This document shows positions 7,109 to 15,933 of a stretch of 35,921 nt of DNA, in pieces. Every line of letters starts with the position of its first letter. Position 1 is the stretch's first letter. The DNA is from CAYNYF01 sp964401385. GTDB taxonomy: Bacteria > Planctomycetota > Phycisphaerae > SM23-33. Under the pieces are notes generated by a model that was not told where the DNA came from, did not search any database, and worked only from the letters and a program-made list of their open reading frames with translations. The position numbers were made by a program, and so were the translations under genes. The DNA is taken from assembly GCA_964401385.1 (NCBI GenBank), contig CAYNYF010000041.1, positions 1 through 35,921 of the forward strand. The letters are read 5' to 3'.

Positions 7109-8152
7109 ATGGAAAAGAAAAAGATGAGCGCCGAAGGGAAACCCGACGTCGCTGCGGTGACGTTCAGCTTCGTGGTGCCAGTGCACAACGCGGCCGAGTC
7201 GCTACCCGCCTACCACGAAGAACTGCGAAAGTCGGCCAGGAAGCTCGACGCCGCCTGCGAGTTCATCTTCGTCAACGACGGCTCGACCGACCAGACCGGG
7301 GCGGTCCTGCGGCGTCTGCGCGAGCAAGACGACCACGTCAAGTACGTGGAGCTGACCCGCAACTTCGGTCGGCGGGAGGCGATGACCTGCGGGCTGGACT
7401 ACGCCGCCGGGGCGGCCGTCATCACCACGGACCCGCGCTGCCACTACCTGCCGGAGCTGATCGACGAACTCATCGGCAAGTGGCGGCAGGGCTACGCCGT
7501 CGTCTACGCCGTCAGCGGGGCGGCGGGGCCACTGTGGAGACGCCTGCGTGGCAAGGTCCTCGGGTGGGGCTACAGAAAGCTGACGAAACTGGATCCGTCC
7601 GACCCATCGGACTTCCGGCTGCTGTCGCGGCCGGTGGTGGACGCGCTGCGGGCGGCGCGGGCGAAGACGCGGCTGCTGGGCGGGCTGGTGGAGTGGATGG
7701 GCTTCCGCCGGGCGACGGTGTCCTATGAAGGCGAGTTGGCCGAGGGGGCCGCGCCGGAGCCGTCGCTTTCCAACTCGGCCAACCTGCTGGCCGGGGCGAT
7801 CTTCGATCTGCTGGCCGGGCCACTGCGCTGGATCGGCCTGGCCGGCCTGGCGATGGCGGCCGCGGCGCTGCTGTACGCGATCGGCGCCCTCATCTGCTGG
7901 CCCCTGCTGGGGACGGCGGCAATGGCGAACTGGGTCATGCTGGCGGTCGGGGTGGCGGGCCTGCAACTGGCCATCCTGGGGGTTCTGGGCGAGCACGTCG
8001 GCAGGGCCCACGGCCAAGCCAGGGACTTACCCATCTACGTCGTCGGCGAGGCCGTCGGATTCGAGGCTGCCGAAGACGAGAGGCCCTCCGCCCGAGAGTC
8101 CGCGGCGAAGGTTCCGACGGGCCAGACGGCCCCCATACGCTTCTTCACGTAA
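7109..8152 (+). CDS. Polyprenyl-phosphate-type family 2 glycosyltransferase, divergent
   Basis: A 347-residue GT2 protein of the dolichyl-phosphate-mannose-synthase-like type, which normally moves a sugar from a nucleotide to a polyprenyl phosphate at the cytoplasmic membrane. The N-terminus has FSFVVPVHNAAESL, VNDGSTDQT and ELTRNFGRREAMTCGLDYA. Two transmembrane segments follow at about 235-265 and 275-300. The metal-binding DXD site reads TTDPRC, so the second Asp is gone, and the later R-x-AG-S-KY-like acceptor motif is not recognisable. The ATG at 7109 follows the IS1182 remnant; 7124 is an alternative start. Its end overlaps the convergent HAD gene by eight bases. Activity is uncertain. 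Confidence 0.8.
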   Translation: MEKKKMSAEGKPDVAAVTFSFVVPVHNAAESLPAYHEELRKSARKLDAACEFIFVNDGSTDQTGAVLRRLREQDDHVKYVELTRNFGRREAMTCGLDYAAGAAVITTDPRCHYLPELIDELIGKWRQGYAVVYAVSGAAGPLWRRLRGKVLGWGYRKLTKLDPSDPSDFRLLSRPVVDALRAARAKTRLLGGLVEWMGFRRATVSYEGELAEGAAPEPSLSNSANLLAGAIFDLLAGPLRWIGLAGLAMAAAALLYAIGALICWPLLGTAAMANWVMLAVGVAGLQLAILGVLGEHVGRAHGQARDLPIYVVGEAVGFEAAEDERPSARESAAKVPTGQTAPIRFFT

Positions 8153-8867
8153 GGGTTTGCCCGCCTCGGGAACGGTGGAGGACAACTCGCATCAACTCCG
8201 GCCCGCTCCGCACAACTATCCGCGACTTGCCGCCGTCGGGGGCGGGATTGTGCGCGTGCAGTTGCCGGGCACGGCGCCACTGGACGGTCAGCCAGCCGAG
8301 CTGGTTGGGGGCGAGGAAGTCCTTCGCGGGGTTGTCGGCCACGTAGGCGCAGGCAGTGGCCGGCGCGCCGAGGCGGCGACGGATACTCACAAATCCGGCG
8401 GGGGACGGCTTCCAAGCCGACCGGCCCATTTGCTCGGTGAAGACGACCGCGTGGAAGTACCGTTCCAGCCCGGCCGCGGACAGCTTGAGCCGCTGAGTGG
8501 GCAGATACCCGTCGGTCAGAAGCCCCAGCTTCACCCGCCGGCGGCGGAGGCTTCCCAGGAGCTCGGCCACGCCGCGGCAGGGGCGAATCCGCGGGCGGTG
8601 CCGGCGGTACAGCTCGACCAGCCGGCGGATCGCGGCCTGTTTCAGCCCCAGGCGGAAATGGCGGCTGAGGGCGTCGAACATTTTCTCCCTCCGCCCGGAA
8701 AGGAATCGCCGCCACATCCATCCCTCGAAGTCCGCCCGGCTGTGCAGGCGTCCGCGGAGGTGCTGCCCGACGGCCGAAAAGCCGCTGCGGACGTAATCGC
8801 GCTCGCGGAAGAGCGTGTCGTCCAGGTCAAAGACGACCGCCTGGATGTGGAAACCGGCTGGGGCCAT
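8145..8867 (-). CDS. HAD-superfamily phosphohydrolase
   Basis: A 240-residue haloacid-dehalogenase-fold hydrolase. Motif I is VFDLDDTLF (nucleophile Asp14, Asp16), followed by a helical cap, motif II LLTDGYLP, motif III around AWKPSPAGF with the conserved Lys, and motif IV YVADNPAKDF. The sequence is closest in style to the COG1011 (YjjG-like) group that hydrolyses small phosphate esters. A Cys-free basic tail of about 40 residues ends in GGQTLT. It starts 12 bases after the ATP-grasp stop and is probably co-transcribed with it, which suggests that the two act on one surface-sugar or small-metabolite pathway. Substrate unknown. Confidence 0.8.
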   Translation of the reverse strand: MAPAGFHIQAVVFDLDDTLFRERDYVRSGFSAVGQHLRGRLHSRADFEGWMWRRFLSGRREKMFDALSRHFRLGLKQAAIRRLVELYRRHRPRIRPCRGVAELLGSLRRRRVKLGLLTDGYLPTQRLKLSAAGLERYFHAVVFTEQMGRSAWKPSPAGFVSIRRRLGAPATACAYVADNPAKDFLAPNQLGWLTVQWRRARQLHAHNPAPDGGKSRIVVRSGPELMRVVLHRSRGGQTLT

Positions 8868-8879
8868 GGCGGCGAAAGG

Positions 8880-9908
8880 CTATGTCGTTTTCCGGGGGCT
8901 GTTGTAGCCGGGTAGCTTTGTGGGGTCGTCGGCCTGGACGAACACGCCCTCGTCATACCGCAGCATGAGCAGATTCGGCGTGAACCGTCCCAGCTTGGCC
9001 GAGACCGGCAGTCCCAGCGTCTCTTCCAGCACGTATCGGGGCAGATCGGCCCCGGCGGCGACGGCCAGCGGCGCGCCCCCGCCGAAGCGGGGATTGATCT
9101 CGAAGAAGTGCGGCTCGCCACCCAGGGGCCGGCGGCATTGGGTGTTGATCACCCCCCAGATGCCCTCCAGGTCCTTCCCCAGCTTCACCCCGCAGGAGAT
9201 GAGTTCCTCATCGCGGACGGTCAGGCCCTTTTCCACCTCGCCGGCGCGAATCGCCAGCCGCTGCCGCGGCACCACCGATTTGACCTGCCCGTCGGCGGTG
9301 CGATACACGTCCAGGGTGTACTCGGGGCCGCCAATGTAGTCCTGGATCAGCATCAGGTCGCCGAAGGTCGCCAGGTGCGCCTTCAGCTCGGCCTCGGAGT
9401 GCAGCACCCCGGTGCCGATGCTGGCCGAGCCGCGAATCGGCTTGATGAAGCAGGGGAAGAACGGCTCCTCCCGGAACCGCTCCAGGGGGAAGGTGCGGAT
9501 GGTCCGCAGGCCGATTCGCCCGAGGTACTTGTTGGTGAGCGTCTTGTCGGTACACATGCGAACCGTTTCCGGCGGGCCGATCATCACCTTGCAGCCGGCG
9601 GCGGCGAACTCCTCTCGATGCTCGGCCAGTGCGCCGAGGTCCAGATCCGTCAGCGGGATCAGCAGGTCCACTTCCTGGGCGGCGCAGGTCTGCTTGAGCA
9701 GGGGGATGTATTCGAGGCTGTCGACCGGGGGGAAGAGGAATCCCTCGTCGGCGGCGTGAAAGGCCGCCGAGGCCGACGTGAGATCGGCCGCCAGCAGCCT
9801 GCCGGCTATCCCCAGGTCGGCCATCGCCCGGCGGAAGGCCTCCAGCAGGGCAACTCGCCGGCCGGCGCAGGCGAACAGGATGTTCAGTCGGCGCGAAGCG
9901 ATTTTCAC
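8880..9908 (-). CDS. ATP-grasp ligase, carbamoyl-phosphate-synthase-like
   Basis: A 342-residue ATP-grasp protein that should join a carboxylate to an amine or similar nucleophile through an acyl phosphate. It has an N-terminal pre-ATP-grasp fold (NILFACAGRRVALLEAFRRA), the domain start TDKTLTNKYLGRIGLRT, the ATP-binding FPCFIKPIRGSASIGTGV, a mid motif QDYIGGPEYTLDV, and the metal-binding FFEINPRFGGGAPLAVAAG. The start is GTG at 9906-9908 with GGGA just upstream. The pairing with an HAD phosphatase next to sugar epimerase genes is seen in surface-polysaccharide loci, so a role in decorating a sugar is a reasonable inference, not proven. Confidence 0.8.
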   Translation of the reverse strand: MKIASRRLNILFACAGRRVALLEAFRRAMADLGIAGRLLAADLTSASAAFHAADEGFLFPPVDSLEYIPLLKQTCAAQEVDLLIPLTDLDLGALAEHREEFAAAGCKVMIGPPETVRMCTDKTLTNKYLGRIGLRTIRTFPLERFREEPFFPCFIKPIRGSASIGTGVLHSEAELKAHLATFGDLMLIQDYIGGPEYTLDVYRTADGQVKSVVPRQRLAIRAGEVEKGLTVRDEELISCGVKLGKDLEGIWGVINTQCRRPLGGEPHFFEINPRFGGGAPLAVAAGADLPRYVLEETLGLPVSAKLGRFTPNLLMLRYDEGVFVQADDPTKLPGYNSPRKTT

Positions 9909-9997
9909 CGTTCCCTATGCTTGCGACGGCAGGGCCCCGACGCCGGCTCCGGCCGGCCGGCCCGTCCACGACTGCCGAAGCGGTCAACCCGCGGCCT

Positions 9998-10939
9998 TCA
10001 CAGATTCGCTTTGTACCAACCGATGGCCTTGCGCAGGCCGTCGGCAAAGAATATCTTCGGCTCGTAGCCTATCACCTGTTTAGCAAGAGAAACGTCCGCC
10101 AGGCTGTGCCGAACGTCGCCGGCGCGGGGGTCTGCGTGCTCCGGCTGGATATCGGTGTCCATCAGCTCCCGCAGCAGTTCCAGGATCTCATTGAGCGTGG
10201 TGCGGGCGTGACAGGCGATGTTGAGGGGCCGGCCGTCGCAGACCTGGGCCGGGGCGTGGGCGCCCAGCCAGTTGGCCTCGCAGACGTTGTCGATGTAGCA
10301 GAAGTCGCGGCTCTGCTCGCCGTCGCCGTAGATCACCGGCCGCTCCCCTCGCAGCAGGTGAGACACGAACGCCGGGATCACCGCCGCGTACGGGCCTTCG
10401 GGGTCCTGGTAGGGCCCGAAGACGTTGAAGTAGCGCAGCGAGAGCGTCTCCATTTCGTAGCAGCGGGCGTAGGCGCTCATGTAGCTCTCGCAGGCGACCT
10501 TGCCGGCGGCGTACGGGCTGATGGGTATGGGCGTCATCGCCTCGTGCTTGGGGGATTCTTCGCGGTCGCCGTAGGCGGAGCTGCTGGCGGCGAAGACGAC
10601 CCGCCGGACCCCGCCCGCGCGGGCCGCTTCCAGAACCGTCAGCGTGCCGTTGACGTTCACGTCGTGGCTGGTCTGCGGGTCTTCCACGCTGCGCGGCACC
10701 GAGCCCAGGGCGGCCTCGTGGAAGACGGCCGCACAGCCGGCGACCGCCTTGTCCATGGCCGGGCGGTCCCGGACGTCGGCCTCGAGAAACTCCACCCGGT
10801 CGACGAAATCGGCGATGTTGGCCCGCTTGCCCGTGGCGAAATTGTCCACCACCACCGCGTCGTGCCCCTTGCCCAGGACGTAGCGGACCAGGTTGGAGCC
10901 GATGAACCCCGCCCCGCCCGTGATCAGGTATTTAGCCAA
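9998..10939 (-). CDS. NAD-dependent UDP-sugar 4-epimerase (SDR)
   Basis: A 313-residue extended short-chain dehydrogenase. It has the NAD-binding loop ITGGAGFIGSNL, catalytic Ser region AASSSAYGD, Tyr143 and Lys147 in SPYAAGK, and the block ALGSVPRSVEDP plus LRYFNVFGPYQDPEGPYAAVIP, which most resembles UDP-N-acetylglucosamine/glucuronate 4-epimerases of the WbpP type. It would supply an epimerised UDP-sugar for surface glycans. The start is TTG at 10937-10939: AAGGAG lies six bases upstream and the Rossmann fold begins at once. The gene probably forms one unit with the downstream ATP-grasp and HAD genes, 89 bases apart. Exact sugar not determined. Confidence 0.85.
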   Translation of the reverse strand: MAKYLITGGAGFIGSNLVRYVLGKGHDAVVVDNFATGKRANIADFVDRVEFLEADVRDRPAMDKAVAGCAAVFHEAALGSVPRSVEDPQTSHDVNVNGTLTVLEAARAGGVRRVVFAASSSAYGDREESPKHEAMTPIPISPYAAGKVACESYMSAYARCYEMETLSLRYFNVFGPYQDPEGPYAAVIPAFVSHLLRGERPVIYGDGEQSRDFCYIDNVCEANWLGAHAPAQVCDGRPLNIACHARTTLNEILELLRELMDTDIQPEHADPRAGDVRHSLADVSLAKQVIGYEPKIFFADGLRKAIGWYKANL

Positions 10940-11039
10940 GCCCTTCTCCTTCTCCGGCCGCGGCGGAATGACGAATTCCCAACGACGCGGGGGCCTCTAA
11001 TCTCGAACGTCCGGTCCGAGATCCGTCAACGGTCGTTCG

Positions 11040-12017
11040 TCATTGCTGTTTCGACATCCGCTCGCGCTCGTGATCCATGATCTGCTGCAGCGTCTGGGAC
11101 AACGTGAATCTCGGCTCGTAGCCGATCAGGCGTCGAATCTTGGTCAGGTCCGGCACGCGGGCCATCATGTCGTCGAACGGCCGGCCGTAGGCCTGCTCGT
11201 AGCTGATGTGGCGAACCTCGCTGGACGAGCCGGCCATGTCGATGATCTTCGCCGCCAGGCCGTTGATCGAAATGGGCTCGGTGGCGCCGACGTTAACCAC
11301 CTCGCCGACGGCGGCGTCGCAGTCGATCAGCTTGATCAGCGCGCCCACCACGTCGGCAACGTTGGTGAAGCAGCGGCTCTGGTCGCCCGTGCCGTAGACG
11401 GTCAGCGGCTCGTTGCCCAGGGCGGCCCGGACGAACCGCGGCACCACCATCCCGTACGCCCCGGTCTGGCGCGGCCCGATGGTGTTGAACAGCCGGCCGA
11501 TGATCGGCTCCAGCCCGTACTGCTCGCAGTACGCCAGCGCCAGGAACTCATCCACCATCTTGCTACAGGCGTAGCACCAGCGGGTGAAGCGCGTCGAGCC
11601 GAACACGGAGTCGTCGTCCTCGCTGAAGGGCACCTTGGTGCTCTTGCCGTAGACCTCGCTGGTGGAGGCGATGAAGACGCGTCGCCGGAACCGGTTGGCT
11701 AGGTCCAGGACCACTTCGCTGCCGTGGATGTTCGTCTCGATGGTGCGGACGGGCTCGTCGGCGATGAGCTTGACCCCCACGGCCGCCGCCAGGTGAAAGA
11801 TTACGTCGCACTGGTCCACCAGCACCGCCATCGTCGAGGAGTTGCGGACGCTGTCGCGAACGAATTGGAGGTCGCTGCGCCCCAGCAAGTGCTCAATGTT
11901 GGCCAGCGAGCCCGTGGAGAGGTCGTCCACGACGGTAACGTCGTGGCCGGACTGGAGCAGCGCCTCGGTCAGGTGCGATCCGATGAACCCGGCTCCCCCG
12001 GTAATCAATACTTTCAT
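11040..12017 (-). CDS. NAD-dependent sugar epimerase/dehydratase (SDR)
   Basis: A 325-residue extended SDR. The NAD loop is LITGGAGFIGSHL, the catalytic centre has IASTSEVYGKS and Tyr149-x-x-x-Lys153 (YACSK), and FNTIGPRQTGAYGMVVPRFV with GDQSRCFTNVADVVGALI is typical of the UDP-glucuronate decarboxylase and dTDP/GDP-sugar dehydratase group. It likely makes a nucleotide sugar for a glycan. It lies 100 bases upstream of the second SDR gene on the same strand, so both may be one operon. The two share only family-level likeness, so they are not a recent duplication. The exact reaction cannot be fixed. Confidence 0.85.
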   Translation of the reverse strand: MKVLITGGAGFIGSHLTEALLQSGHDVTVVDDLSTGSLANIEHLLGRSDLQFVRDSVRNSSTMAVLVDQCDVIFHLAAAVGVKLIADEPVRTIETNIHGSEVVLDLANRFRRRVFIASTSEVYGKSTKVPFSEDDDSVFGSTRFTRWCYACSKMVDEFLALAYCEQYGLEPIIGRLFNTIGPRQTGAYGMVVPRFVRAALGNEPLTVYGTGDQSRCFTNVADVVGALIKLIDCDAAVGEVVNVGATEPISINGLAAKIIDMAGSSSEVRHISYEQAYGRPFDDMMARVPDLTKIRRLIGYEPRFTLSQTLQQIMDHERERMSKQQ

Positions 12018-12147
12018 GGCGCTATCACCTTACGCTGTCGCGGAAGCTTACAGGAATCGCCAAAGCATACCCGTCGCCCGCGCCCCTGACAATACCCTGC
12101 GATGAATGCCGCGGCGGTCGGCCCGATCCCGGCGCCGGAGATTCTGC

Positions 12148-12175
12148 TTGCCTCGGGCGCGGGCAGGCCTATATT
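12148..12175 (+). promoter_or_regulatory. Candidate promoter of the EF-G-like gene
   Basis: TTGCCT at 12148-12153, 16-bp spacer, TATATT at 12170-12175. The leader to the ATG at 12330 is about 147 nt and holds two GC-rich inverted repeats (CGCCCGCC with GGCGGGCG, and CCTGCCGG with CCGGCAGG). Confidence 0.5.
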
Positions 12176-12329
12176 AGTGAGACTTGCCTTGCGCCCGCCG
12201 GACGGTGAGTCAGATGCCTATCGCGGCGGGCGTTCGTCACTATTCGGGCCCTGCCGGGTATTTGGCGGCGGCCCCAGGGGCCGGCAGGACGTTCTTGAGG
12301 CCCCGGCGAGCAGTTGTGCGGAGATACCC

Positions 12330-14375
12330 ATGCCAGCAAAGCGACCGCAGGACATTCGGAACATCGTGCTTCTGGGCCATGGCGGGGCGGGAAAGACCAT
12401 CCTGGCGGAGGCACTGCTGCACGCGTTCGGGGCGAGCAGCCGCTTCGGCAGCATCGAGGACGGCTCCACCGTCATGGACCATCAGGACATCGAAAAGCAG
12501 CGCCAGCACTCGGTGGACCCGTCGGCGGCCTACTTTTCCCACGCCGGCAAGGAGATCAACCTGCTGGACGCGCCGGGCTATCCGGACTTTATCGGCGGCG
12601 CCATGTCGGCGATGGGCGGGGCGGACACGGCCGTGGTCGTGGTCTCGGCCGCGGCCGGAATCGAGGTCAACACGCGGCGGCTGTTCAAGGTCGCCGAGGA
12701 GGACGGCCTGGCCAAGGCGATCGTGGTCAACAAGATGGACGCCGAGAACGCCGATCTGCCGGCGCTGGTCAGCGCCCTGATCGAGGTCTTCGGCAGCGCC
12801 GTCAAGTGCATGAACCTGCCGGTCGACGGCGGGAAGAAGGTTATCGACTGCTTCGGCAACGAGTCGGGCTCGGCCGACTTCGGCGACGTAGCCGACGCCC
12901 ACACGCAGTTGATCGAGTCCATCATCGAGGCCGACGAGGCTCTGATGGAGGCATACCTCGGCGGGGAGGAGGTCTCCCCCGAGAAGCTCAGCGCCGCCTT
13001 CGCCCAGGCGATGGTGGCCGGGACGGTCATTCCCGTCCTGTTCACGGCCGCACGCGAGCAGGTCGGCGTGACCGAGCTGGCCGACGCCATCGCCAACTAC
13101 TTTCCCTCTCCGGCCGACGTCCGCGGGCGGGCGGTCACCGCCGGGCAGGGCGAGGACGCCGAGGAAATCGAGATCTCCGCCGACCCGGAAAAGCCCTTCG
13201 TCGGACAGGCATTTCGCATCGCCGCCGACCCGTTCGTGGGAAAGCTGGTCTGGGTCCGCATCCTCCAGGGCAGCGTGACGCCGGAGACGACCTTTCTGCT
13301 GCGCGACGAGCGCAAATCGACCAAGATCGGGCACCTTTTCAAGGTCCAGGGCAAGGAAACGGTGGAGATCGACTCGGCCGTCGCCGGCGACATCGTCGCC
13401 CTGGCCAAGATCGAGGAAATCCAACTCGGCGACGTCCTCCACGCCCAGGCCAAGCCCATGTTCCGCGCCGTCCCGGGCGTGCCCACGCCGATGTACTCCC
13501 TGGCGGTGACCCCCAAGAGCCGCGGCGACGAAGGCAAGATCTCCGAGTCGCTTACCCGCCTGGCCGAGGAAGACCCCACCTTCCGCGTCACCCGCGACCC
13601 CCAGACGCTGGAGACGGTCATCTCCGGCGTGGGCGACCTGCACCTGCGGCTGATGCTGGAGAAGATGGCCGCCCGCTTCAACCTCCAGGTCGAGACCAAG
13701 CCGCCCAAGATTCCCTACCGCGAGACCGTCACCGTCAAGTCCCAAGGCCACTACCGCCACAAGAAGCAGACCGGCGGGGCCGGACAGTTCGGTGAGGTCT
13801 ACCTCCGCATCGAGCCGCTGGAGCGCGGAACGGGCTTTGAGTTTACCCAGGAGCTATTCGGGGAGTCGATCCCGCGGCAGTTCGTTCCGGCCATCGAGAA
13901 GGGCGTCCGCGACGTGGTCGTCGCCGGCCCGGTGGCGGGCTATCCCATGCAGGACATGAAGGTGATTGTCTACGACGGCAAGCACCACCCGGTCGACTCC
14001 AAGGAGATTGCCTTCCGCACGGCCGGCAGGCACGCCTTCGTGAATGCGGTCGAGGCCGGCAGGCCGGTCCTGATCGAGCCCGTCGTCAACATGGAGATCA
14101 CCGTGCCCGGCCAGTACGTCGGCGACATTGCCGGGGATCTGTCCGGCCGGCGCGGGCGAATCCTCGGGCAGGACATGCTTCCGGGCAACGTGGCCGTCAT
14201 CCGCGCCCAGGCGCCGCTGGCCGAGGTCGCCCAATACAACAGCCAGCTTCGCTCGGTCACCGGCGGGCAGGGCTCCTACACCATGGAGCTGAGCCACTAC
14301 GAGCCCGTCCCCGGAAACATCCAGCAGCAGATCATCGCCGCCTCCAAGAAGGCCAAGGAAGGCGAGGACGAGTAG
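12330..14375 (+). CDS. EF-G-2-like translation GTPase
   Basis: The 681-residue protein has the full EF-G layout: GTPase domain with P-loop GHGGAGKT (about residues 16-23), G3 DAPGYPDF, G4 NKMD, then domains II-V ending with LRSVTGGQGSYTMELSHYEPVP. The P-loop differs from canonical EF-G (AHIDAGKTT) and agrees with the EF-G-2-like subgroup, whose members usually exist beside a canonical EF-G; the role in translocation or stress is not settled. The ATG at 12330 is chosen because the GTPase domain starts there and CGGAG precedes it; the frame runs open further upstream to 12102 through the promoter. Monocistronic with a long leader. Confidence 0.9.
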   Translation: MPAKRPQDIRNIVLLGHGGAGKTILAEALLHAFGASSRFGSIEDGSTVMDHQDIEKQRQHSVDPSAAYFSHAGKEINLLDAPGYPDFIGGAMSAMGGADTAVVVVSAAAGIEVNTRRLFKVAEEDGLAKAIVVNKMDAENADLPALVSALIEVFGSAVKCMNLPVDGGKKVIDCFGNESGSADFGDVADAHTQLIESIIEADEALMEAYLGGEEVSPEKLSAAFAQAMVAGTVIPVLFTAAREQVGVTELADAIANYFPSPADVRGRAVTAGQGEDAEEIEISADPEKPFVGQAFRIAADPFVGKLVWVRILQGSVTPETTFLLRDERKSTKIGHLFKVQGKETVEIDSAVAGDIVALAKIEEIQLGDVLHAQAKPMFRAVPGVPTPMYSLAVTPKSRGDEGKISESLTRLAEEDPTFRVTRDPQTLETVISGVGDLHLRLMLEKMAARFNLQVETKPPKIPYRETVTVKSQGHYRHKKQTGGAGQFGEVYLRIEPLERGTGFEFTQELFGESIPRQFVPAIEKGVRDVVVAGPVAGYPMQDMKVIVYDGKHHPVDSKEIAFRTAGRHAFVNAVEAGRPVLIEPVVNMEITVPGQYVGDIAGDLSGRRGRILGQDMLPGNVAVIRAQAPLAEVAQYNSQLRSVTGGQGSYTMELSHYEPVPGNIQQQIIAASKKAKEGEDE

Positions 14376-14533
14376 GCGGGGCGTTTCCCAGCCGGGTGGG
14401 AGACCCTGAGAGACCACTATGGCGAAGGTTTTTGCGGCGATTCGGGCACGTTTTTCAGCCTCGGTGCCGCCTTCGGCGCAGACCGCATGCGATGCACAGT
14501 AACCAGCCGGATTCGGAGATGGGGCGATGAGGG

Positions 14534-14740
14534 TCATGACGGCACGGGCGCTCGCGGGCGAAGCGCCGCCAGACGCCGTATCCGCTCCAGGATCGCCGCG
14601 AACAGCCGGCGCGGAACCGCGACCTCGGCCATGTGGAAGATCACGTACCGTGAATGCGTGACGGCCTTCGCCCCGATCTTGATGAGCTTCTCCCGCAGCG
14701 ACGTCGGCGGCCGGCGAGCTTGCGAAGGGTCTCAATGAGC
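14534..14740 (-). pseudogene. C-terminal remnant of an IS1380-type transposase
   Basis: In the minus-strand frame ending with TGA at 14534-14536 the translation reads LREKLIKIGAKAVTHSRY, then VIFHMAEVAVPRRLFAAIL and ERIRRLAALRP. This is the typical C-terminal end of IS1380-type transposases. Upstream, a shifted frame reads IETLRKLAGRRRR, so the fragment is frameshifted and starts abruptly near 14740. Nothing of the catalytic core remains. The bases 14400-14420 hold GAGACCCTGAGAGACC, a possible relic of the element end. It lies between the EF-G-like gene and the zinc-ribbon gene. Confidence 0.6.
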
Positions 14741-14796
14741 CCGCCGCCCGAGCCCGTCCCGACCAGCCCGCCCCTCAAGCCGGGCGGATGCCCTCC

Positions 14797-15933
14797 TCAG
14801 GTCACCCAGCGGGCGCGCACGCCTTGCTCGAGCAGGCATTTGCGGAGGCGATGGGCGCCGGCCGTGCCGGCGGTGAAGATCGCGGTCTTGTTACCGGGGG
14901 CGGTGATCTTGAGCTGGATCCGCTCGCCCGTTCCCCGCGAGGCGATGGTGATCTGATCGCTGAAGGGCATCTCGATCCGCCGGGCGAACTTGCGGTAGAC
15001 CATCCTGCGGTCGGTGACGACCACTCCGGCTTGGCCGGCCTCGGTCTTGGCAAAGTCCCCGTCCGGGATAAAGCTGACGAACTGCTCGTCGTCCAGCTTC
15101 TGATACCACTGCTTGATCCTGCTTCTGACGGCCAGCGGGATTGCCCGCCAGGGGTCGCCGCCGGTCTTCGCCAGCGCCTTTCGGATCCGCTGCTGGCCCT
15201 GGGAGCCGGGCCCGCGGACGGCCACGATGAACTCCTCGGCGCGGGCCAGCGAGCAGATGCCCAGCTCGCACTGCCGGCTGTTGGTTCCGGGGGCGAAGCG
15301 CACGTCATTGATGACCGCCCCGACGGCCGAGCAGGCTTGGCAGACGTAATACGGAAACGGCAGGCAGTACGGCTCGGGCAGATTTGGCACGCGGTCGAGG
15401 GCGGCCAGCAGCTTTCGCCCGCGCAGTCCGCCCAGCTTCTTCAGGTCGTAAACGCTGGGCTGGTATCTGTTGTGGACACCCAACTGTCCGCGCTCGGGCA
15501 GCTTGCTAGACCAGATAATCAGGTGGACCGACAAATGGCTCTTGTCGCCGCAGACGATGCACTTCCGCGGAAAGCCGCAGCGGAAGTCCTCGTCGTAGAG
15601 CAACTGCGGGTCGAACAGGAAGAACGCTCCCATGTCGTCGACGTGGCCCAGGCGAACGGGGAAGCTTTTGTACTCGCGGGCGGGCTGCGGCGGCGCCTTT
15701 TCGACTTTCGCGGCGGGAGCGGCCGCCGGCCTCGCCGCCGCGGTGCCGGCCGGGCCGAGCCAATCCATGATCTCCTCGTCGCTTGCCGGCGAATCCCCCG
15801 GCGCCAACTCGGACATTGGGGAAATCACGAACACATCGCCGCAGGAAGTGCACCGGCCTTTCCTACCAACGGAGGCCGGCGGCACCACCAGAACAGTCCC
15901 GCACGACGGACAGGTGACCTTCATCATTTCCAT
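14797..15933 (-). CDS. MJ0042-type zinc-ribbon protein with unknown C-terminal domain
   Basis: A 378-residue protein. The N-terminus is a zinc ribbon with Cys8, Cys11, Cys28 and Cys31 and the spacing VPPASVGRKGRC of the MJ0042 type, common in planctomycete and myxobacterial proteins. A Pro/Ala-rich linker (about 52-85) follows. A second Cys set (Cys119, Cys125, Cys128, Cys198, Cys201) suggests another metal site in the middle domain. The last 90 residues (VVVTDRRMVYRKFARRIEMPFSDQ on) look like a bacterial PH-like beta domain. AAGGGG precedes the ATG at 15933. No transmembrane segment is seen. Function unknown. Confidence 0.7.
   Translation of the reverse strand: MEMMKVTCPSCGTVLVVPPASVGRKGRCTSCGDVFVISPMSELAPGDSPASDEEIMDWLGPAGTAAARPAAAPAAKVEKAPPQPAREYKSFPVRLGHVDDMGAFFLFDPQLLYDEDFRCGFPRKCIVCGDKSHLSVHLIIWSSKLPERGQLGVHNRYQPSVYDLKKLGGLRGRKLLAALDRVPNLPEPYCLPFPYYVCQACSAVGAVINDVRFAPGTNSRQCELGICSLARAEEFIVAVRGPGSQGQQRIRKALAKTGGDPWRAIPLAVRSRIKQWYQKLDDEQFVSFIPDGDFAKTEAGQAGVVVTDRRMVYRKFARRIEMPFSDQITIASRGTGERIQLKITAPGNKTAIFTAGTAGAHRLRKCLLEQGVRARWVT

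Noticed and set aside
13854..14735. Minus-strand 293-codon frame across the end of the EF-G-like gene
   Set aside because: It overlaps the conserved C-terminal domains of the GTPase; only the IS1380-like piece in a different frame at 14534-14740 is recognisable.
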